A DNA stretch of 64,000 nucleotides from Cytobacillus sp. NJ13. Its GTDB lineage: Bacteria > Bacillota > Bacilli > Bacillales > Cytobacillaceae. A model generated the notes under the pieces. The model ran no database searches. It was not told where the DNA came from and was given only the letters and a program-made list of their open reading frames with translations. The position numbers and the translations under genes were made by a program. Positions 59,661 to 64,000 of this stretch are shown piece after piece (position 1 is the stretch's first letter; the number at the start of each line of letters is the position of its first letter). The stretch is taken from the NCBI GenBank assembly GCA_030348385.1, contig JAUCFP010000006.1, forward strand, positions 4,119,501 through 4,183,500, given 5' to 3'.

Positions 59661-60864
59661 TTATTGTAACCGTAAGCCTAAGTTTTCTAGTCTTAGAACT
59701 GAATGGCGTACAATAGAAACCTGTCTTTGTTTATCAAAGTAGTCTTCACCTAAGTCTACATACATTTCTTTTCTAGTTAACAGGTAATATGCGATCCGCA
59801 AAATCGCAAGAGCAGCTACAATAGCTGCTCTTTTGTTGCCTTTACGTCCTGCTGTTCGTCGATACAATGCACCAAGATAGTTTTTAGAGCCTCTCACTGA
59901 TTGAGCTGCTTTAGTTAATGCTGATCTTAAATATTTATTTCCTTTTTTAGATCTAGTTGATTTTCTTTTCCCAGCACTTTCATTATGCCCGGGTACGAGA
60001 GCTGCCCATGAACAAAGATGTGCCGCAGTAGGAAATTGATTTTTAACATCAGTACCGATTTCAGCCAGGATTTGTTCAGCCATTCTTTTGGCGATTCCTG
60101 GAATCGAATCCAGTCTTTCAATATCTTCTTCATAAGAGCTAACTCGTTTGGCTATCTCTTGATCTAACATTTCAATTTGCTCAGTTAGGAAATCAATGTG
60201 AGTTAAAATCGTTTTGAGCATTAAGCGTTGATTTGGGTTAACATACCCCTGAAGTGCTAATTCAAGTTCTTCTTTCTTCTTTTTCATTGTACGACGAGCG
60301 AAGTTTGCTAGTTTCTCAGGATCATCCTCGCCATCAGCGATAGCCCGAAGCATATCCTTCGAGGAAAACCCCCATAATATCAGAAACGACAGAACCTAGT
60401 TTGATGTTGGCTCCTTCTAAAACTTTATGAATCCTATTATGTTATCTTGCACGTTCCTTGATAATACTGCGGCGATAACGGACAAGTTCCCGTAGCTCTC
60501 TTTGAATACGGTTTGGAATGAAACTCGCTTTGAGTAAACCATGGCGAAGAAGTTGGGCAATCCATTCGGCATCCTTAACGTCGGTCTTACGACCGGGGAG
60601 TGCCTTCATGTGTTGGGCGTTTACAACTAGAAACTCATTCCCTTCAGATTTTAGTAGGTTAACAATAGGTTTCCAATAAACACTCGTGCTTTCCATTGCG
60701 ACATGAGTACAGCCATGTTCGTTAATCCAGTCGATTAACGTGAGTAGAAAAACTGTTTTAGTAGGAAACGTTTGAATCTCCTTTCCATCAGGTGTCATAA
60801 TACACGAAGTGATATTATCTTTATGAACATCCATACCACATGCTCTTTCAATGATTACATCCAT
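59661..60864 (-). pseudogene. IS110-family transposase with nonsense and frameshift
   Basis: N-terminal part 60864-60442: ACGMDVHKDN (D), AMESTSVYW (E), [19 protein letters not shown] (D..D). TAA near 60,442 interrupts the frame, and an extra T near 60,370 (GGGGTTTTCC) shifts it. The C-terminal part 60353-59661 holds SIPGIAKRMAEQILAEIG, LVPGHNESAGKRKS and the basic tail. About 200 bases upstream (60,890-61,070) are a structured noncoding stretch, the usual place for the bridge RNA in IS110-group elements. Different lineage from the other two IS110 copies. Confidence 0.9.
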
Positions 60865-61139
60865 TGAAATCTTCCTTTCTAGGCTTGAAAATTGGAGGCT
60901 GGTGCAACAATCAGAATTAGGATTAATCTACCATGAGTGCTTCCCGTAAGGGAGCGACAGTTTGTGGCGCACCGTGTTCGTTGGAGTCAGACTATAGGAT
61001 GGGCTCTATGGCACCATAGTTTATCGACCTTCCTCTCCCAGCCTTAGAAACAGTATCGACGGATATAATATATTTTCATTCTTTGTGGTGAAGCGCTGAT
61101 TTTTGCGCTTAATGGATGGCTATAGGGTGCGTTTGTTTT

Positions 61140-61461
61140 CTATAGTAACCCATATAATTTCCTAAAGTTTTTAGATTTTAAATGTTTTTTTTTTTAGGAT
61201 TAATATTTGGTTATGCTATTTGGAACATTGTTGTAAAAAACATCATTAAACCCAAGTGGCCCATGGCCAGGCAATAATATGGTTTAAGTCACAGTCTTTT
61301 ATTAAACGTTCTTCCTCAAAAAAAGTTTTCTATTTTTCCTTTAAAATTGTACTTCCGGTAACTTTCCATTTCACATCCCCCAGTGTAAAATAAGAATATA
61401 TGTTCCCTTTTTGGTAATTACATAAATTTTTCGTCTATTAATAAAAAATTCAGATAATTGT
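61140..61461. other. AT-rich spacer with no gene
   Basis: A T-run (12 T) at about 61,184-61,195 and no reading frame of note. A GGGTGCG at 61,126 may be a last trace of a cassette repeat. Confidence 0.35.
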
Positions 61462-61491
61462 TTGACTTTCCCAGTGATGATAGTGGATAAT
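61462..61491 (+). promoter_or_regulatory. Promoter of the tetR operon
   Basis: TTGACT, 18-bp spacer, GATAAT, 37 bases before the tetR start. Confidence 0.65.
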
Positions 61492-61527
61492 ACTTGTGAG
61501 TAATATATGCAGACGGAGCTGTTGTTT

Positions 61528-62133
61528 ATGGGACACAGAGGACGGAAAAAAGGGGCCAGCGGGGAGCAGAGCCGTGCATTGCTTCTTGAAATTGCCGCGG
61601 AGGAATTTGCGCAAAAGGGCTATTTTCATACAAAAATAAGTGGGATTGTGCAAAGGGCAGGTCTGACACAGCCTTCGTTTTACCTGTACTTTGAAAGCAA
61701 GGACGCTATATTTCAAGAACTGGTCGATCTGTTTCGTGACCGGCTTTCCGAACTTACATCCAATAGCCGTTTGGAATCAGGCATTGATTTACCTGCATTG
61801 CCTGAACGAATAACGTCAGGCCTCACAGCTATTTTTAAATTTTTTTTGGAAAACCAAAATTTGACCCGCATCGGTTTTTTCATGGCCCTGGATGCCGAGG
61901 AAACCAAAGAAATACTAGCTGGTCAAATTGAAGACAACCTCTTGTCAGAACAGCAAGCAGGATACTTCAGGGAAGATATTGATATGGGGACTGTCGCTGA
62001 AAGTCTGACAGGGATTATGGAACGCGTGACATTAACCAAATTATTCAATGGATTAAAAACTCCAGAAGATTTAGCAAAAGAAATTGCCCATTTATTCCTA
62101 TATGGAATGATTAATAAAAGCAGCACTCAATGA
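61528..62133 (+). CDS. TetR-family transcriptional regulator
   Basis: 201 aa. N-terminal helix-turn-helix LLLEIAAEEFAQKGYFHTKISGIVQRAGLTQPSFYLYFESKDAIF; variable C-terminal ligand domain. ATG 61528 gives MGHRGRKKGAS; the longer 61507 frame has no ribosome site. The stop overlaps the next gene (ATGA), a SinI-like protein. Ligand unknown. Confidence 0.93.
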   Translation: MGHRGRKKGASGEQSRALLLEIAAEEFAQKGYFHTKISGIVQRAGLTQPSFYLYFESKDAIFQELVDLFRDRLSELTSNSRLESGIDLPALPERITSGLTAIFKFFLENQNLTRIGFFMALDAEETKEILAGQIEDNLLSEQQAGYFREDIDMGTVAESLTGIMERVTLTKLFNGLKTPEDLAKEIAHLFLYGMINKSSTQ

Positions 62134-62330
62134 AGACTTCTGAGGGAACAGAATCTTTACGGGAGAGTGGAAAGGGAATGGAAACCTGTGAGGGGAAAAT
62201 TGATAAAGAATGGTTAGAGCTGATTATGACAGCAAAAAAGCTGGGGTTAACAATTGAGGAAATACATGACTTTATCAGACAGTCCAAGACTGGGCTTAAG
62301 ATAGGCCAGATCACGGAACAGAATAAATAG
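62130..62330 (+). CDS. SinI-domain anti-repressor-like protein
   Basis: Up to 66 aa. The core DKEWLELIMTAKKLGLTIEEIHDFIRQ is the SinI helical hairpin that binds SinR-type repressors. The first 16 residues are unusual; ATG 62178 is an alternative start that gives a 50-aa SinI-sized product, but neither has a good ribosome site. It overlaps tetR, so a coupled role (regulator plus anti-repressor) is possible. No SinR is nearby. Confidence 0.75.
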   Translation: MKTSEGTESLRESGKGMETCEGKIDKEWLELIMTAKKLGLTIEEIHDFIRQSKTGLKIGQITEQNK

Positions 62331-62377
62331 TGATATTCTTTTCAGTATGCAATCAAGGGGAAGGATAGGATGAAAAT

Positions 62378-62815
62378 ATGCTGAGGCTTTTGGCAAAGGG
62401 GGCTTTTACGGGACTGGCATCCGGAATTTTTCTGGGCTTATTCCTGAAAATGATTGAGTTATCCTCTGGAATAAAGGTGTATACATTGCTTTTAAATGTG
62501 GATTACTTCCCTGTTTTGAAAGACTATCATTTTCCCGAATTGATTGAATTTGTATTTCATCTGATTATTTCTGCTGTTTTAGCAGTCAGCTTATTATTAA
62601 TAATAAGGAAATACCGCTGGAACAGGTTCCAAATCATCGGCCGTACTTTATTAATAACCTTTTCCATAGGAGTCCTGCTTTATCCAACGACTGCATTATC
62701 TGATCGAACCCCTGAACTTACATCTATATCTGCCATAGTTTTTTGGCTTTTAGGCCATCTGTTATATGGACTGCTTCTTTCAGCGTTTTTTATAAAAAAG
62801 GGGAATACTTATTGA
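62378..62815 (+). CDS. Four-helix membrane protein, function unknown
   Basis: 145 aa with four hydrophobic segments (residues about 9-24, 60-80, 90-107 and 120-138). Basic C terminus. Follows the SinI-like gene by 47 bases with GAAGGATAGG ahead of ATG, so probably cotranscribed. No family recognised. Confidence 0.75.
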   Translation: MLRLLAKGAFTGLASGIFLGLFLKMIELSSGIKVYTLLLNVDYFPVLKDYHFPELIEFVFHLIISAVLAVSLLLIIRKYRWNRFQIIGRTLLITFSIGVLLYPTTALSDRTPELTSISAIVFWLLGHLLYGLLLSAFFIKKGNTY

Positions 62816-62878
62816 GCTATGAATAAAGGTCTTTTAATCCTTGTTCAAATGTTTTAAAGTGTTAGTAAAGATACGTCT

Positions 62879-62962
62879 TATTAGGTGATGGGTTCACCTT
62901 TAACCGCCTTATGGCTAATGACTCCTGTCAGTTATGTGGTAACTGGCAGGAGTCTTTTTATG
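62879..62962 (+). promoter_or_regulatory. Fluoride riboswitch (crcB motif) with terminator
   Basis: GGTGATGGGTTCACC stem-loop, AACCGCC and GCTAATGACTCCTG match the crcB-motif aptamer of Bacillus. GACTCCTG..CAGGAGTC then TTTTT forms the terminator that fluoride-bound RNA prevents. Two crcB genes follow downstream, fitting the known target. The genes start only at 63275, so 312 bases including a GC-rich repeat lie between. Confidence 0.93.
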
Positions 62963-62998
62963 TAAAATAAGAAAATATAAGTTATGAACGTCGATTAC

Positions 62999-63244
62999 TG
63001 TCTAGCTCCAGCGCCTACCCCCTCGAGGTCACAAACTTGTCTAGTTGCGGCTCCTAGGGACTCGAGACATAAGCCAATCCCTTTCAGAAGGAAAGAACAC
63101 CTTCTTGCAGGGCTAGTCTTATGCTTGTCGTCCCTGGGCAGTCGCCTCCACATTTCGGGCAATCCTCCCAAAAAGGCAAAGAACGCCTTTCCGTGAGGCT
63201 CGTCTTGTGCTTTTCGGGGGGGGTAAGGCGCTTGCACTTTTCTT
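62999..63244 (+). repeat. GC-rich dispersed intergenic repeat, copy 2
   Basis: TGTCTAGCTCCAGCGCCTA, CTCGAG, ACATAAGCCAATCCCTTTCAG, AAGAACACCTTCTTGCAGG, GTCTTATGCTTGTC and a final GCGCTTGCACTTTTC run parallel to copy 1. The TGTCTAG opening is present twice in tandem. It lies between the fluoride riboswitch and crcB. Confidence 0.85.
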
Positions 63245-63274
63245 ATGGGAAAACTAAGAAATGGAGGGATGAAG

Positions 63275-63652
63275 ATGGTTTACTTATGGGTTGGGGCTGC
63301 AGGATTTTTGGGTGCCTCTTTACGGTACAGTATTGGTGTTTTTCTCTTTCATGAGAGTGCCGTTTTTCCATTTGCTACTTTGACGGTTAATCTGCTGGGA
63401 AGTTTTCTTCTGGCTTGGCTAACGACGGGGCTGATGGTGCGTTTTTCTTTGCCAGCACATATAAAAACGGCACTGGGAACGGGTTTTATTGGATCTTTTA
63501 CCACTTTTTCAACATTAAGCGTTGAAACGGCAGCACTCTTTCTCAATGGAAAGACAGGTCTGGCCGTTTTGTATGTTGCAGCCAGCCTTTTTGGCGGATT
63601 ATGGATGAGCCGATTGGGATTTCAGGTTAGGAAAGGAGAAGAATCTGGATGA
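63275..63652 (+). CDS. crcB: Fluoride efflux channel subunit CrcB/Fluc (first)
   Basis: 125-aa, four-helix fluoride channel protein. The conserved LGTGFIGSFTTFSTLSVE and NLLGSFLLAW motifs form the pore; residues F and S/T of TTFS line the fluoride path. ATG 63275 follows GGAGGG. Its stop overlaps the next crcB (ATGA). Two unequal subunits usually form an antiparallel heterodimer in Bacillus. Confidence 0.95.
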   Translation: MVYLWVGAAGFLGASLRYSIGVFLFHESAVFPFATLTVNLLGSFLLAWLTTGLMVRFSLPAHIKTALGTGFIGSFTTFSTLSVETAALFLNGKTGLAVLYVAASLFGGLWMSRLGFQVRKGEESG

Positions 63653-64000
63653 GTACGTTTCATGTTCTTCTGGTGGGGATAGGCGGTTTCTTTGGAGCAA
63701 TATCTAGGCTGTGGGTCAGTCAGGTTATAAATAAAAGAATTGTGTCGAGGTTCCCTGCTGCCACGCTTGTTATTAACCTAATTGGTTCTTTTCTTCTTGG
63801 AATCATGGTAGGCTCAGGAATAGGAGGCAGTCTTTTTATGCTGCTTGGCACAGGATTCATGGGGGCATTCACCACTTTTTCTACATTTAAGCTGGAAGCA
63901 ATACAGCTCCATATGGATAAAAGGAAAAAAGAGCTCATTCTTTATAATGTATTGAGCTATGGCGGAGGGATACTTCTCGCTTTTATGGGTATTGAGCTGG
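63649..64000 (+). CDS. crcB: Fluoride efflux channel subunit CrcB/Fluc (second; 3' end outside window)
   Basis: Starts ATG 63649 inside the previous stop. MSTFHVLLVGIGGFFGAISR and LLGTGFMGAFTTFSTFKLE carry the family motifs. The frame is open to the end of the window (117 codons), so the last few residues are missing. Partner of the first CrcB. Confidence 0.93.
   Translation, partial: MSTFHVLLVGIGGFFGAISRLWVSQVINKRIVSRFPAATLVINLIGSFLLGIMVGSGIGGSLFMLLGTGFMGAFTTFSTFKLEAIQLHMDKRKKELILYNVLSYGGGILLAFMGIEL

Noticed and set aside
27334..61500. Prophage
   Set aside because: No capsid, portal, terminase, tail, lysis or phage repressor genes are present.
62984..63237. Open frames within the GC-rich repeat on both strands
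   Set aside because: They follow the repeat sequence itself and look like compositional artefacts; no ribosome sites.

Overview
This window is low-GC Firmicute chromosome, almost certainly a Bacillaceae member close to the Cytobacillus, Mesobacillus or Neobacillus type. The order trxB-yvcI-rapZ-yvcK-whiA-crh, clpP, tRNA-Arg, sigL, cggR-gapA-pgk-tpiA-gpmI-eno, secG-est-rnr-smpB-ssrA is the conserved Bacillus backbone. The genus call is inference; I ran no search.

Bases 1-27,700 are conserved backbone. They hold the end of an aldehyde dehydrogenase gene, an AGCS amino-acid symporter, the TPR gene next to trxB, the nudix/rapZ/yvcK/whiA/crh operon, clpP on the other strand behind a CtsR box, tRNA-Arg(CCG), a CNT nucleoside transporter, sigma-54, and the CggR-controlled glycolytic operon. 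The export/RNA-quality-control block secG, est, rnr, smpB and tmRNA follows. Two sequence-unrelated tandem arrays, both with a 21-bp period, lie after the nupC-like gene and after eno.

Bases 28,000-59,500 are accessory DNA and are the main discovery. At least 20 copies of a roughly 90-bp element separate one- to three-gene units. All copies point the same way, whichever strand the neighbouring genes use. A full element has a left core around GGGTGC, a terminator-like hairpin (CAGCTGCC..GGCAGC plus T-run), and a right core with inverted arms (AACTAA / TTAGTT) around a GGGGCAGG spacer. Elements often start within a few bases of a stop codon, so the unit looks like gene plus 3' recombination site. 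Cargo is typical of cassettes: GNATs, DinB proteins, an aminoglycoside-nucleotidyltransferase-like gene, a DMT exporter, small regulators with permeases, a beta-lactamase-fold hydrolase, a glycosyltransferase, orphan hypotheticals and a LXG toxin-immunity remnant. One XerC/D-like tyrosine recombinase lies in the array with an element on its stop codon. A second copy of its C-terminal 38 codons lies 2.5 kb upstream and differs only at synonymous positions. Two decayed IS110-family elements interrupt right cores. I read the region as an integron-like or dif-module-like cassette array; recombinase-site pairing is a hypothesis.

Bases 59,600-64,000 return towards backbone: a third decayed IS110 element, a TetR gene overlapping a SinI-like gene, a small membrane protein, and a fluoride riboswitch. 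A GC-rich dispersed repeat then separates the riboswitch from a crcB pair, the second crcB running off the window.
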